Assembly: GCA_025800345.1 (NCBI GenBank)
Contig: JAOXSB010000041.1
Coordinates: 1 to 42,461 of the forward strand
Reading direction: 5' to 3'
Length of the DNA: 42,461 bases
DNA from: Mangrovicoccus sp.
Lineage (GTDB): Bacteria; Pseudomonadota; Alphaproteobacteria; Rhodobacterales; Rhodobacteraceae
A program made the position numbers and the translations under genes. This document shows, piece after piece, positions 13,464 through 22,462 of the stretch. The notes beneath the pieces are model-generated. The model searched no databases. It was not told the DNA's origin and worked only from the letters and a program-made list of their open reading frames with translations. Position 1 is the first letter of the stretch, and each line of letters starts with the position of its first letter.

Positions 13464-13596
13464 AGGTAAAACATGACAGTTTTGTGACACCAGTCAAGAA
13501 AATCTTGTCGTAAAACTGTTTCAAACCATCAGAGTTTTCCGCAAATGACCGTTATACAGTCTTGACCCGGCGCGGCCTGGACCTCAGGTCAGAGCC

Positions 13597-14475
13597 ATGT
13601 TTCCATTTCGCGATCATAATCCCTCCAGCCGTACGCCATTTGTCACCTATGGGCTGATCCTGGCCAATGTGGTGATTTTCCTGGCCTATCAGCCGCTCTT
13701 TGCCAATGATCAGGCTTTGGGCGCGTTTTTCAGCCAATGGGCCGCGATCCCAGCGGCGATCACCCAAGGCGACGCGCTACATGGGCTGGTGACCTCGATG
13801 TTTTTGCATGGAGGCTGGATGCATCTGATCGGCAATATGCTGTTCCTCTATGTCTTTGGGGATAATCTCGAAGACATTATGGGCCATCTTGCCTATTTGG
13901 GGTTCTACCTGCTCTGCGGCCTGGCCGCGGCGCTGGCGCAAGTGATCACCTCGCCGGACTCCACCATTCCCTTGGTTGGTGCCTCAGGCGCGATTGCTGG
14001 GGTGATGGGCGGCTATATGCTGCTCTTTCCCAAAGCCCGGGTGGATGTGCTGTTCATCATCATCGTGCTGATTTTCATCCGGCCAATCTCGGCCTGGATC
14101 GTGCTGGGCGTTTGGTTCGCGATCCAAGTGTTTTCTGGGGTCAGCACTCCGAGCGCCGGGGGCGGCGTGGCCTTTTGGGCCCATGCGGGGGGCTTTGTTG
14201 TGGGGCTGGGCCTGACAGCGCCGTTTTGGCTGGCTCGGGGCGGGCCGGAATTCTGGCACCGCACCCATGGGCATCCGGCCTATCCCGAGGCCCGCTATAG
14301 CCGCAGCTCCCTGCCGGTGATCTCGCGTCGGGGCATTCAGGCCCAACGCCAGGGCAGCGCGCCAACAGCTCAAAACAAGACCGATGCCAGCCCATGGGGC
14401 AAACCAAGCGGCCAGACACCACCGCCCGCCTCCCCGAGCAATATCCCGCAAGTGCGGCGCAAGCCCCGGCGATAA
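13597..14475 (+). CDS. Rhomboid-family intramembrane serine protease
   Basis: A 292-residue inner-membrane protease. Six hydrophobic segments carry the family signatures: HGGWMHLIGN (71-80), catalytic serine S130 in GASGAI, and catalytic histidine H196 in AHAGG. The tail (about 215-292) is polar, with PPPASP-type low complexity. It cleaves membrane proteins within the bilayer; the substrate is unknown. It lies convergent to the phosphatase gene. A possible -35 element, TTGACC, occurs near 13561. Confidence 0.92.
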   Translation: MFPFRDHNPSSRTPFVTYGLILANVVIFLAYQPLFANDQALGAFFSQWAAIPAAITQGDALHGLVTSMFLHGGWMHLIGNMLFLYVFGDNLEDIMGHLAYLGFYLLCGLAAALAQVITSPDSTIPLVGASGAIAGVMGGYMLLFPKARVDVLFIIIVLIFIRPISAWIVLGVWFAIQVFSGVSTPSAGGGVAFWAHAGGFVVGLGLTAPFWLARGGPEFWHRTHGHPAYPEARYSRSSLPVISRRGIQAQRQGSAPTAQNKTDASPWGKPSGQTPPPASPSNIPQVRRKPRR

Positions 14476-14505
14476 AACCGCGCCGGGACAGGTCCATTTC
14501 GCCTT

Positions 14506-15309
14506 TTAGGTTTTCGGGCGCTCGCGGATGGTATCACGGAAGGTCGGGAACAGCGTGTCATTGCCCGCAATCAACCCGCCGCTTTCAAAGATCGAAGCCT
14601 CCGGCAGCACGGGCTCTACAAAACCGCCCGCTTCGCGCACCAGCAAAATACCGGCAGCGATATCCCAAGGCTTGAGCCCGCGTTCCCAATAGCCCTCATA
14701 GCGCCCGGCCGCCACATAGGCGAGATCCAGCGCCGCAGAGCCCCAGCGGCGCACCCCAGCACATTGGGGCAAAAGCCGCGCGAGGTCTTGCAAACAAGCG
14801 GGCAGATAGGGCGTGTTGGCGAAAGGCAGCCCCGTGGCATAAACAGATTCGATCATGCGCGAGCGGCCAGAAACCCGCAAACGCTGGCTGTTGTTAAGCC
14901 AAGCGCCCTGCCCTTTTTCCGCATAGAACATCTCGTCCTTGGCCGCGTCATAAACCACAGCCGAGACGATCTCGCCTTTATGTTCCAGCGCAATGGAGAT
15001 GGCCCAATGGGGCATGCCATGCAGGAAATTGGTGGTGCCATCGAGCGGATCCACGATCCAGCGCCGGGTTGGGTCCGCGCCTTCGATTTCCTTGTCGCTT
15101 TCCTCCGCAAGCCAGCCATAGCTGGGGCGCGCGCCCATAAGCTCTTCTTTGAGGATGTTTTCCGCCGCGATATCGGCGCGGCTTACGAAATCGCCAGCGC
15201 CTTTGACGGTGACCTGAAGATTCTCCACTTCGCGGAAATCTTTGACCAGAGACCGTGCCGCCCGGCGGGCCGCTTTCATCATGATATTGAGATTGGCACT
15301 GCCTTGCAT
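14506..15309 (-). CDS. suhB: Inositol monophosphatase family protein (SuhB-like)
   Basis: A 267-residue, Mg-dependent phosphatase acting on inositol-1-phosphate or related sugars; in enterobacteria SuhB also joins rRNA antitermination complexes. Metal-site motifs are intact: WLAEESD, WIVDPLDGTTNF and PWDIAAG. ATG 15309 is preceded by AGGAGA; the longer frame to 15339 lacks a good signal. Length is normal for the family. The exact substrate is not shown by sequence. Confidence 0.9.
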   Translation of the reverse strand: MQGSANLNIMMKAARRAARSLVKDFREVENLQVTVKGAGDFVSRADIAAENILKEELMGARPSYGWLAEESDKEIEGADPTRRWIVDPLDGTTNFLHGMPHWAISIALEHKGEIVSAVVYDAAKDEMFYAEKGQGAWLNNSQRLRVSGRSRMIESVYATGLPFANTPYLPACLQDLARLLPQCAGVRRWGSAALDLAYVAAGRYEGYWERGLKPWDIAAGILLVREAGGFVEPVLPEASIFESGGLIAGNDTLFPTFRDTIRERPKT

Positions 15310-15415
15310 CGCCTCGGTCTCTCCTGACAAGTTATCCACGCGCCCTTTGCGCGCCGCCCGCTATAGGCAAGCCAAAGCCCGCTGCCAAGCGCGTGCAAGC
15401 GCTTTATAGTGCAAA

Positions 15416-15442
15416 GGCGCTTTGTGTGCCCCGCAAAGCGCC
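15416..15442 (-). terminator. Stem-loop after metR
   Basis: A 9-bp perfect inverted repeat, ggcgctttg / caaagcgcc, with a 9-base loop, eleven bases beyond the LysR-type gene stop. A short TTTGC follows on the minus strand; it is a weak intrinsic terminator. Confidence 0.5.
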
Positions 15443-15452
15443 CCGCTTATGG

Positions 15453-16361
15453 TCAGCTATCCCGTTGCAATTTGACCGGCTCCGTACGCGCCAAGCGCAG
15501 CACATGGGACATATAGGGCTTTTCCAACTCATCGCTGCGCACCGCCGCATATAGCCGGCGCGTCAGCCCGGTTTTGGTCAATGGCCGTGTCACATAGTCG
15601 GAATTATAGCGCACCTCGCGCACCACCCAATCGGGCAGCACCGCCACACCGCGATTTGACGCCACCAAAAGCAAGATCACCGCGGTCAGCTCCACTTGGC
15701 GCACCCCGCGCGGCTCTACCCCGGCGGGCATCAAGAGCTGGCTGAACACATCCAGCCGTGGCCGGTCCACCGGATAGGTGATCAGCATCTGATCGCGGAA
15801 ATCCTCGGCCACCACATAAGATTTCTCAGCCAGAGGATTGGCAGAAGAGGCCACAAAGACCGGCTCATAATCAAATAGCGGCGAGAAGGTGACACCATCG
15901 ATCTCTTCGGGATCGGAAGAGACCACCAAATCCACTTCTTCCTTTTGCAATGCGGGCAAAGCCCCGAAACTGAGCCCTGGGCGAATATCCACATCCACAT
16001 CGGGCCAGGCTTTGCGGAATTGCTCCAACACGGGAAAGAGCCATTCAAAACAGGCGTGACACTCAATTGCGATGTGAAGCCGCCCGGATTTGCCTGTGCG
16101 TACCCGGTGGAATTCTTCTTCCAGCGCCGCAATCTCAGGCAGGATCTTATCGGCCAAGCGCAGCAGCTTCATCCCCGCCGCCGAAAGTTTGAGCGGTTTG
16201 GAGCGGCGCACAAACAGCTCAACCCCGGCCTGTTCTTCCAGACCTTTGATCTGATGGCTCAACGCAGATTGCGTGATATGCAGCACATCCGCGGCCCGTG
16301 CGAGCCCGCCCGCATCATGAATGGCCTTGATCGTCCTGAGATGGCGAAACTCCAAATGCAT
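15453..16361 (-). CDS. metR: MetR-like LysR-type regulator
   Basis: A 302-residue LysR-type activator. The N-terminal winged helix reads RHLRTIKAIHDAGGLARAAD, then ITQSALSHQIKGLEE. The effector domain contains ECHACFEWLFPVLEQF, the histidine-containing stretch typical of MetR, which senses homocysteine. ATG 16361 gives the normal family length; the frame runs open to 16580 but that extension is not LysR-like and overlaps metF. It is divergent from metF with a MetR box between, so it likely controls methionine-methyl supply genes. Confidence 0.85.
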   Translation of the reverse strand: MHLEFRHLRTIKAIHDAGGLARAADVLHITQSALSHQIKGLEEQAGVELFVRRSKPLKLSAAGMKLLRLADKILPEIAALEEEFHRVRTGKSGRLHIAIECHACFEWLFPVLEQFRKAWPDVDVDIRPGLSFGALPALQKEEVDLVVSSDPEEIDGVTFSPLFDYEPVFVASSANPLAEKSYVVAEDFRDQMLITYPVDRPRLDVFSQLLMPAGVEPRGVRQVELTAVILLLVASNRGVAVLPDWVVREVRYNSDYVTRPLTKTGLTRRLYAAVRSDELEKPYMSHVLRLARTEPVKLQRDS

Positions 16362-16401
16362 GATCGTAATCAACTCATTTTCATGTTTATTGTGAAGATT
16401 A

Positions 16402-16414
16402 TGAAATTGCTTCA
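16402..16414. promoter_or_regulatory. MetR binding box
   Basis: The sequence tgaaattgcttca matches TGAA-N2-(A/T)-N2-TTCA, the MetR consensus known from enterobacteria, exactly. It lies 41 bases from the metR start and 48 from the metF start. Confidence 0.75.
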
Positions 16415-16461
16415 CGGATTCAAGTATGAGATTTACCCTGAAACCAAATTCAGGATCTCCC

Positions 16462-17328
16462 ATGCAGACGCCGCGTATATCATTTGAGTTCTTCCCCCCC
16501 AAAAGCCTCGATGCGAGCTTTCGGCTTTGGGACACTGTGAATACGCTGGCGCCGTTGGACCCTGGCTTTGTCTCGGTCACTTATGGGGCGGGCGGCACCA
16601 CCCGCAAACTGACCCATGAGGCGGTGGAAACCATCCATAAAAATTACGGGCTGAATGTGGCCGCGCATTTGACCTGCGTGGATGCGAGCAAAGCAGAAAC
16701 CCTTGAAATCGCTGAAAGCTATGCGGCTATCGGCGTGAACGAATTGGTGGCTTTGCGCGGCGATCCCTCGGGCGGGGCAAGCGAATTCACCCCCCATCCT
16801 GAAGGCTTTGCCAATAGCTGCGAGCTGATCGAGGCCCTGGCCGAGACCGGCAAATTCAAACTGCGCGTTGGCGCCTATCCCGATCCCCATCCCGAAGCCC
16901 GCAGCGCCACCTCAGATGTGGACTGGCTCAAGCGCAAATTCGAGGCCGGGGCCCATTCCGCGATCACCCAGTTTTTCTTCGAGCCGGAAACCTTTTTCCG
17001 CTTCCGCGATGCCTGCGCCAAGGCCGGGATCGACGCGCCGATCATTCCAGGCATCCTGCCGATTGAGAACTGGAACGGGGTGAAAAACTTTGCCAAGCGC
17101 TGCGGCACCCCGGTGCCCGCGTGGATGGACGAAGCCTTTACCGCCGCCAAACGCGATGGCCGCGAAGACCTTTTGGCGCAAACCCTATGTGCCGAGCTTT
17201 GCACAACGCTGTTGGAAAACGGGGTTGAGGATCTGCATTTCTACACGCTCAACAAACCCCATCTGACGCGGGATATTTGCGCAGCTCTTGGGGTGCAGCC
17301 CGAAAGCAGCTTGGAAAACGTCGCATAA
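16462..17328 (+). CDS. metF: 5,10-methylenetetrahydrofolate reductase
   Basis: A 288-residue flavoprotein that reduces methylene-THF to methyl-THF, the methyl donor for methionine synthesis. The N-terminal SFEFFPPKS holds the catalytic Glu. TYGAGG, HLTCVD, ALRGDPS, GAYPDPH and ITQFFF follow in the family order on a TIM barrel. ATG 16462, with AGGATCT upstream, is preferred to 16426. Divergent metR and the box between them point to MetR control. Confidence 0.93.
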   Translation: MQTPRISFEFFPPKSLDASFRLWDTVNTLAPLDPGFVSVTYGAGGTTRKLTHEAVETIHKNYGLNVAAHLTCVDASKAETLEIAESYAAIGVNELVALRGDPSGGASEFTPHPEGFANSCELIEALAETGKFKLRVGAYPDPHPEARSATSDVDWLKRKFEAGAHSAITQFFFEPETFFRFRDACAKAGIDAPIIPGILPIENWNGVKNFAKRCGTPVPAWMDEAFTAAKRDGREDLLAQTLCAELCTTLLENGVEDLHFYTLNKPHLTRDICAALGVQPESSLENVA

Positions 17329-17397
17329 TCATCTCGTCTCATTGCGCCTGACGGGTCCATGTGAAACCCCTGCCCTAAGGGAATGGGAGGTGTGACC

Positions 17398-17859
17398 ATG
17401 GATCAAAAGGCAAAGCTGAGCCCGCGCGAAAAGCTGCAAAGCCAAAGCGGGCTTGAGGTGATGCAAAGCTTTTGCGAGATGCCCCAAAGCGATTTCGCAA
17501 AGCTTATGGGGTTCAACATCATCGGGGCCGCCCCAGGCGAAGCGATTGTGCGCGCCAGCCCCGGGCCGGAGCATTGCAATCTGTTTGGCGGGGTGCATGG
17601 GGGCTGGTACGGCTCGGTGCTCGACACGGCTTTGGGCTGTGCGGTGATGACCCGGCTCGAAGCGGGCTATTGGTACACAACCTTGGAATATAAGATCAAT
17701 GTCACGCGTCCCGCCCGACCGGGGGTGGATTATATCGCCACGGGCACCGCGCAGCATGTGGGACGCTCCACCGGCGTATCCAGCGCCGAACTGCGCGGCG
17801 CGGAAGATGGCAAGCTCTATGCCACCGCCTCGACCACTTGTTTGGTGATGAAAGCCTAA
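17398..17859 (+). CDS. PaaI-family hotdog thioesterase
   Basis: A 153-residue hotdog-fold acyl-CoA thioesterase. The signature GGVHGGWYGSVLDTALGC is present at about 60-77, with the following strand YTTLEYKINVTRPA. ATG 17398 is directly downstream of GGGAGGTG, so the in-frame ATG at 17383 is not used. The substrate (aryl- or short acyl-CoA) cannot be read from sequence. It is a single gene between metF and prfC, possibly co-transcribed with metF (69-base gap). Confidence 0.85.
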   Translation: MDQKAKLSPREKLQSQSGLEVMQSFCEMPQSDFAKLMGFNIIGAAPGEAIVRASPGPEHCNLFGGVHGGWYGSVLDTALGCAVMTRLEAGYWYTTLEYKINVTRPARPGVDYIATGTAQHVGRSTGVSSAELRGAEDGKLYATASTTCLVMKA

Positions 17860-17953
17860 CCACCGGGGCGTCACCGCATCTGAACGCATATTCCGCGCCC
17901 AAGAGATACGGGCGCGATTGCCCCGCGCCTGCGGCGTCGCTATATGCCCGAGC

Positions 17954-19561
17954 ATGCTTGATCACCGCTCCAACAGCCCCGAATTGCCGCCCGAAATTGC
18001 CCGTCGGCGCACCTTTGCCATCATCTCGCACCCGGATGCGGGCAAAACCACGCTGACCGAGAAATTCCTGCTCTATGGCGGCGCGATTCAGATGGCTGGT
18101 CAGGTGCGCGCCAAGGGTGAGGCCCGGCGCACTCGTTCGGACTTCATGCAAATGGAGAAAGATCGCGGCATCTCGGTCTCTGCCTCGGCCATGTCCTTTG
18201 ATTACGCGGGCTTTCGCTTCAATCTGGTGGACACGCCAGGCCACTCGGATTTCTCCGAAGACACCTATCGCACCCTGACCGCGGTGGATGCGGCGATCAT
18301 GGTGATCGACGGGGCCAAAGGGGTGGAAAGCCAGACCCAGAAACTGTTCGAGGTCTGCCGCTTGCGGGACCTACCGATCCTGACCTTTTGTAACAAGATG
18401 GACCGGGAAAGCCGGGACACATTCGAGATCATCGACGAGATCCAGGAAAATCTGGCGATTGATGTGACGCCTGCAAGCTGGCCCATCGGCCAAGGGCGCG
18501 ATTTCCTGGGCTGTTATGATCTGCTGCGCGACCGGCTGGAGCTGATGGACCGGGCCGATCGCAACGTGATTGCCGAAAGCATCGAGATCAACGGGCTTGA
18601 TGATCCGTCGCTGGACAAACATATCCCCGCTGAGCTGCTAGAACAGCTGCGCGAAGAGGTCGAAATGGCCCGCGAATTGCTGCCCAAGCTGGACCCGCAA
18701 GCGGTGATGGACGGGACCATGACGCCAATTTGGTTTGGCTCGGCCATCAACAGCTTTGGCGTGAAAGAGCTGATGGACGGGATCGGCAATTACGGCCCCG
18801 AGCCACAGCCGCAGCGGGCCGAGCCACGCCAGGTCAGCCCCGAAGAGAAAAAAGTCGCCGGCTTCGTATTCAAGGTTCAGGCGAATATGGACCCCAAACA
18901 CCGGGACCGAGTGGCGTTTTTGCGCATGGCCTCGGGCCATTTCAAACGGGGCATGAAACTGACCCATGTGCGCAGCAAAAAGCCCATGGCGATTTCCAAC
19001 CCGGTGCTGTTTTTGGCCTCGGATCGCGAACTGGCCGAAGAGGCCTGGGCCGGCGATATCATCGGCATTCCCAACCATGGGCAATTGCGCATTGGCGACA
19101 CGCTGACCGAGGGCGAGGCCCTGCGCGTCACCGGCATTCCCAGCTTTGCCCCTGAGCTTTTGCAAAACTGCCGGGCGGGCGATCCGCTCAAGGCCAAGCA
19201 TCTGGACAAAGCGCTGCTGCAATTTGCCGAAGAAGGCGCGGCGAAAGTCTTTAAACCCATGATCGGGTCAGGCTTTGTGGTGGGGGTTGTGGGCGCGCTG
19301 CAATTTGAAGTGCTGGCCAGCCGGATCGAGCTGGAATACGGGCTGCCGGTGCGGTTTGAGCCCAGCCAATTCACCTCTGCCCGCTGGGTGAGCGGCCCGC
19401 AAGACAAGCTGGACGCTTTTGTCTCGTCCAATAAGGGCCATATCGCTTATGATAATGACGGGGACACGGTCTATTTGACCCGTCTGCAATGGGATATTGA
19501 CCGGATCGAACGGGACCATCCGGATCTGACCCTCAGCGCCACCAAGGAAATGCAGGTCTGA
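17954..19561 (+). CDS. prfC: Peptide chain release factor 3
   Basis: A 535-residue translational GTPase that removes RF1/RF2 from the ribosome after termination. G1 SHPDAGKTTLTE, switch regions RGISVSASAM, G3 DTPGHSDFSEDT, G4 NKMDRE and the C-terminal RF3 domain (FEVLASRIELEYGLPVRFE) are all present. ATG 17954 gives the normal family length; the open frame reaches 17918. Confidence 0.95.
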   Translation: MLDHRSNSPELPPEIARRRTFAIISHPDAGKTTLTEKFLLYGGAIQMAGQVRAKGEARRTRSDFMQMEKDRGISVSASAMSFDYAGFRFNLVDTPGHSDFSEDTYRTLTAVDAAIMVIDGAKGVESQTQKLFEVCRLRDLPILTFCNKMDRESRDTFEIIDEIQENLAIDVTPASWPIGQGRDFLGCYDLLRDRLELMDRADRNVIAESIEINGLDDPSLDKHIPAELLEQLREEVEMARELLPKLDPQAVMDGTMTPIWFGSAINSFGVKELMDGIGNYGPEPQPQRAEPRQVSPEEKKVAGFVFKVQANMDPKHRDRVAFLRMASGHFKRGMKLTHVRSKKPMAISNPVLFLASDRELAEEAWAGDIIGIPNHGQLRIGDTLTEGEALRVTGIPSFAPELLQNCRAGDPLKAKHLDKALLQFAEEGAAKVFKPMIGSGFVVGVVGALQFEVLASRIELEYGLPVRFEPSQFTSARWVSGPQDKLDAFVSSNKGHIAYDNDGDTVYLTRLQWDIDRIERDHPDLTLSATKEMQV

Positions 19562-19570
19562 TCCTGCCCC

Positions 19571-19593
19571 TGAGCCCGGCCAAACCGGGCTCA
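19571..19593. terminator. Stem-loop between convergent genes
   Basis: Perfect 9-bp stem tgagcccgg / ccgggctca with a 5-base loop, ten bases after prfC and ten before the stop of the convergent gene. No U tract on either strand. Confidence 0.5.
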
Positions 19594-19602
19594 GATCACG
19601 GC

Positions 19603-20712
19603 TTAGCCATAGCGCAGATCGGCCATTTCTTTTAGGATCTGCGGGTCGATATCCAGCGGCTCTTTGGCATTTTCCGCCAAGAAATGATCCCGCACCCGTT
19701 TGTTCTTGAGGATTGTTTTCTTCAAGAAGGGAAAATTCAGCCGCCGGATGCCTTCATAGGCCATCAAATCCGACGGGTTCACCACCCGCACCACATCATA
19801 AATCAGCTCGAATAGCTGCTGCCGGGTCACGCTGCCATCGGCGATCGCGGCCAAAGCTGCATCATGTTCGCCTTTGAATTTGCTCAAAACAATGGACAGT
19901 TTTCCCAATAGCTCGATCAGCTCTTCCTTATCCAAGCTGTCGAGCATTTTGAGCAGATCGTCTTTTTTCACCAACGCATCATAGGCAAACCCGGCCTCTT
20001 CCATGGCGCGGAAAAAGCCCACTTCGCCTTCGCGCACCACAACGCGTTTGCGCGAATAAAGCGTGTAATTTTGCCACCACGCTTTGAACAGCTCGGAGGA
20101 GATCACCGGTTTTTTCAGCCAAAAGAAGAAAGACGTGACATGGATGCGCCCAGGGCGTTCCGCATTGTTTCTGCCGCCGAAATCAAAATTATAGGCATCG
20201 GTCATCCCCAGATATGGGGCTTCAAGCGCGCGCAACCGTTCAAAGAGATCCGAGTTTTCCGACACTGGGAACCAGATCGTGTCATTGACGAAGAGCAAAC
20301 TGTCTGGTTCGGCCCCAAGGCGATCCACCAAATAGACCCCATCGCGATAGCCACCAAAATCATAGCCCAGATTGGGCCGCTCGGCGATCTGCCAAGCCAG
20401 TGGTTTCAGCCGCGCGCGGTCGGCGTCAGATAATGGCAGGTTCGACACCACCAGCGGTGCAAACCCTGCCTCCACCAAGCATCGCAGCGATGTGAACAAG
20501 CTCTCTGGGCAGGCTTTGGGCTGATAAATCAGAAAAATCGCCACATCTTTGGTTAGGGCAATATCCCCTTGCTCTGGGATCAGCTTGATGTCGCGGCGCA
20601 TATCCCAAATACGGCGATTGATCGGGTCGGTCACGCGATATCGCAGATCACCGATCTGGCGCTTTAATCGCATCAACTCGCGGTGCATTTTCCAGCGCGG
20701 GGGTAAGGCCAT
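19603..20712 (-). CDS. Rhamnan synthesis F (RgpF)-like protein
   Basis: A 369-residue cytoplasmic protein related to RgpF, a family linked to cell-surface polysaccharide assembly. Typical stretches are AIFLIYQPKACPESLFTSL, RPNLGYDFGGYRDGV and LLFVNDTIWFP, a GT-A-like fold. The C-terminal 120 residues are helical. ATG 20712 is preferred; the frame also opens at GTG 20721. It stands alone, convergent with prfC. The sugar and acceptor are unknown. Confidence 0.8.
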   Translation of the reverse strand: MALPPRWKMHRELMRLKRQIGDLRYRVTDPINRRIWDMRRDIKLIPEQGDIALTKDVAIFLIYQPKACPESLFTSLRCLVEAGFAPLVVSNLPLSDADRARLKPLAWQIAERPNLGYDFGGYRDGVYLVDRLGAEPDSLLFVNDTIWFPVSENSDLFERLRALEAPYLGMTDAYNFDFGGRNNAERPGRIHVTSFFFWLKKPVISSELFKAWWQNYTLYSRKRVVVREGEVGFFRAMEEAGFAYDALVKKDDLLKMLDSLDKEELIELLGKLSIVLSKFKGEHDAALAAIADGSVTRQQLFELIYDVVRVVNPSDLMAYEGIRRLNFPFLKKTILKNKRVRDHFLAENAKEPLDIDPQILKEMADLRYG

Positions 20713-20839
20713 TTTTCTCACTCTACACGATTAAGCGCGCTTAGATGCTTCCCCTTAGGGTCAGAAGTCAATTCCAGCCCCGGCGGAAGCTGAAAAATGT
20801 GGCCCATCCGTCCCGGCCTGCGGGTGCGATCTGGCATTC

Positions 20840-20866
20840 GTCACGGGGCTTTCACAGAACCGTCAC
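20840..20866 (+). promoter_or_regulatory. Pho-box-like triple repeat upstream of the phytase-like gene
   Basis: Three TCAC units, at 20841, 20852 and 20863 (gtcac, ttcac, gtcac), repeat at exactly 11 bp. PhoB sites are tandem TGTCA-type heptamers with 11-bp period. The gene downstream is a phytase-like esterase, which fits phosphate control. The spacers are not AT-rich, so the match is partial. Confidence 0.45.
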
Positions 20867-20931
20867 GGCATATTCGCCTTTGATGGGCACTGGCATCGAC
20901 ATCTACCAGCCCTTCCCTCCGGAGATGTTTG

Positions 20932-22269
20932 ATGCTGCTTCGCACCACAGCTATTTTCGCCGCCCTCGCGCCTATGGCCGCGCTTGCCCCTTTGGCCGCC
21001 CCGGCCCAAGAGATGGTTGCCGCCACTCTGGCCGGCCATGCGGTGATCCCCGCCAACACCATGTCCGCGCCGCCCACTGATGCGCCCCGCGCCATGTGGG
21101 TCAGCGGCAAGTTCACCGGCCCTGCGCGCAATGAAACGCCCATGTCTGATATGCGCCCTTCGGGCCTGGCGCTGCCGTTTTTGGGTCAGCCATTTCAGGG
21201 CATTTCCGGCTATGCTGCCACCCGCACCGATGATGGCGCACTGATCGCGCTGATCGATAACGGCTTTGGCTCGAAGCTGAACTCCCCCGATGCGATGCTC
21301 AGCTATGTGATCCAGCGCCCGGATTTTGAAACCGGTGAGATCGCGATTGAAGATCGTATTTGGCTGCGCGATCCAAATGGCGTCGTGCCTTTCACCATCA
21401 AGAACGAAGCCAGCGATAGCCGGTATCTCACCGGCGGGGATTTTGATCTCGAATCGATCCAAGTGATCGGCGATGAGCTGTGGATTGGCGAGGAATTCGG
21501 CCCCTATCTGATCCGCGCCACTCTGGACGGCGTGCTCACTGGCGTTTTCCCCACCATGATGGGCGAGACCGAGCTGCGCTCCCCCGATCACCCTGCCCTG
21601 CGCGTACCCGCCCAGGCAGGGGTGGATTTCACCGTACCACGCTCGGGCGGATATGAAGGCATGGCGCTTAGCCCTCAAGGCACGCTTTGGGCGATGCTGG
21701 AAAAGCCTTTGATCGCTGAAAGCGGCGAGGCCGAAGGCGCGTTTTTGCGGGTGCTGGAATTTGACCCAGTAGCGGCCAACTGGACCGGCCAAAGCTTTAA
21801 ATTTGCCCTGACCGATGGGGCCGTGGCCATTGGCGATTTCAACTTTATCGATGACACCCGCGCTTTGGTGATCGAACGCGATGGCGGCCAGGGCGATCCC
21901 AGCTTGGCTTGCCCTGAGGGGCAAACCGAAGGCTGTTTTGAGCGCCCAGCCCAGGTCAAGCGCATCACGTTGATCGACACAGCCGAAATTGATGATGACG
22001 GGTTTGTCGCCCGGCTGAAACAAATCGATCTGATGAATATCGCAGATCCCAATGGATTGGCGGCCATGGAGACCTCTGCGGATCGCGATCTGGACGGGGT
22101 CTTTACCTTTCCCTTCGTGACCATCGAGAGCGTCATCCGCGACGGCGATGAGCACATCATCGTGGGCAATGACAATAACCTACCCTTCTCTATCGGGCGG
22201 AAACTGGGCCAGGCCGATTCTAACGAGAAAATTCGCCTGCATGTGCCAGAGCTGTTGGCCGCCAATTAA
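20932..22269 (+). CDS. Secreted esterase-like phytase-family protein
   Basis: A 445-residue exported protein with signal peptide (about 1-25, ending PAAPAQE). The mature part reads as a beta-propeller of the esterase-like phytase family: FQGISGYAATRTDDGALIAL, DLESIQVIGDELWIGEEFGP, YEGMALSPQGTLWAMLEKP and HIIVGNDNNLPFS near the end. These predict a phosphoester-cleaving periplasmic enzyme. ATG 20932 is chosen because GGAG lies seven bases before it. Pho-box-like repeats lie about 70 bases upstream. Confidence 0.85.
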   Translation: MLLRTTAIFAALAPMAALAPLAAPAQEMVAATLAGHAVIPANTMSAPPTDAPRAMWVSGKFTGPARNETPMSDMRPSGLALPFLGQPFQGISGYAATRTDDGALIALIDNGFGSKLNSPDAMLSYVIQRPDFETGEIAIEDRIWLRDPNGVVPFTIKNEASDSRYLTGGDFDLESIQVIGDELWIGEEFGPYLIRATLDGVLTGVFPTMMGETELRSPDHPALRVPAQAGVDFTVPRSGGYEGMALSPQGTLWAMLEKPLIAESGEAEGAFLRVLEFDPVAANWTGQSFKFALTDGAVAIGDFNFIDDTRALVIERDGGQGDPSLACPEGQTEGCFERPAQVKRITLIDTAEIDDDGFVARLKQIDLMNIADPNGLAAMETSADRDLDGVFTFPFVTIESVIRDGDEHIIVGNDNNLPFSIGRKLGQADSNEKIRLHVPELLAAN

Positions 22270-22290
22270 AGCGCAGCCACCAAACCACAG

Positions 22291-22315
22291 GCCGAGACCC
22301 CAATGGGGTTTCGGC
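22291..22315 (+). terminator. Terminator-like stem-loop after the phytase-like gene
   Basis: Stem gccgagacccc / ggggtttcggc (one G-T pair), three-base loop, 21 bases after the stop. A TTTT run follows only after six bases (22320). Confidence 0.55.
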
Positions 22316-22462
22316 AACGCTTTTGCGAGATATTTACTCCGCGCTTGAGGGAAATTTGACCGAAGGGTGAATTTGATGTAGGACGCCGCAAACCGATGCG
22401 GGCGTGCTGAATATGCGCCCATGACCCCGTGGCCCGATGCCACGCGAGCAAACTGGACGCAT

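Noticed and set aside
20863-22155. 430-codon minus-strand frame across the phytase-like gene
   Set aside because: Complete shadow of a gene with signal peptide and propeller motifs; its own translation is rich in Ala, Gly, His and Gln without motifs, as expected from GC-rich antisense.
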